Below, one piece after another: positions 5,430 through 5,499 of a stretch of DNA of 5,499 bases. Both the position numbers and the translations under genes were made by a program. Position 1 is the stretch's first letter; each line of letters starts with the position of its first letter. Below the pieces are notes generated by a model. That model was not told where the DNA came from. It was given only the letters and a program-made list of their open reading frames with translations, and did not search any database. The stretch covers positions 1 through 5,499 of the forward strand of contig CAJOPP010000021.1 in the NCBI GenBank assembly GCA_905236365.1, written 5' to 3'. Origin of the DNA: an uncultured Lachnospiraceae bacterium (GTDB taxonomy: Bacteria > Bacillota > Clostridia > Lachnospirales > Lachnospiraceae).

Positions 5430-5499
5430 AGCAGGATTCATCAATCCGGTTACAGTTCACTCGTTAGCCAGTAAACAGTCACCATTTTTCATAAGAAAA

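Noticed and set aside
5430..5499. Start of a further gene or a terminator after PGT-2
   Set aside because: No Shine-Dalgarno plus start codon, no stable stem and no T-run following a stem are visible in these 70 bases.

Overview
The window looks like the 5' (regulatory and initiation) end of a capsule or exopolysaccharide locus from a low-GC Gram-positive bacterium, most likely a gut or rumen clostridium of the Lachnospiraceae (Roseburia/Agathobacter/Butyrivibrio type). This rests on the AT-rich sequence, strong purine-rich Shine-Dalgarno sites 7-8 nt before ATG starts, and the style of the proteins: a Firmicutes PHP-type phosphatase, a split transmembrane adaptor plus BY-kinase, and two sugar-transferase subfamilies I associate with Lachnospiraceae EPS loci. 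The taxon is inference; no rRNA or housekeeping gene is present. All genes are on the + strand.

Region 1 (1-3571) reads as one operon: the 3' end of a CpsB/CapC/YwqE-type tyrosine-protein phosphatase, a CpsC/YveK-type Wzz-domain adaptor, a CpsD/CapB-type tyrosine kinase with a C-terminal tyrosine cluster, and a first polyprenyl-phosphate sugar-1-phosphate transferase (PGT-1). Gaps are short (48, 41 and 141 bp). The 141-bp gap before PGT-1 holds a 13-codon ORF with its own Shine-Dalgarno whose stop overlaps the PGT-1 start (TAATG). The phosphatase, adaptor and kinase form the phosphorylation cycle that controls chain length and export. PGT-1 loads the first sugar phosphate onto undecaprenyl phosphate.

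Region 2 (3572-4055) is a 484-bp non-coding stretch. In order it holds an inverted repeat just after the PGT-1 stop, a strong intrinsic terminator, an 8-bp inverted repeat abutting the terminator T-run, a GC-richer block of about 110 bp (about 48% G+C against about 26% just upstream) containing a long imperfect hairpin, a small hairpin, a sigma-A-like promoter with a palindrome in its spacer, and a leader of about 110 nt. It separates two transcription units and may include a dispersed repeat element.

Region 3 (4056-5429) encodes a second, different polyprenyl-phosphate sugar transferase (PGT-2), apparently the first gene of a new unit. The last 70 bp contain nothing I can assign. Two full-length initiating transferases of different subfamilies side by side, each under separate control, is the most notable biological feature: the cell could start two glycans, or one glycan with alternative first sugars. 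I see no previously undescribed system; the best leads are the dual PGTs, the structured intergenic block, the operator-like palindrome and the coupled micro-ORF.
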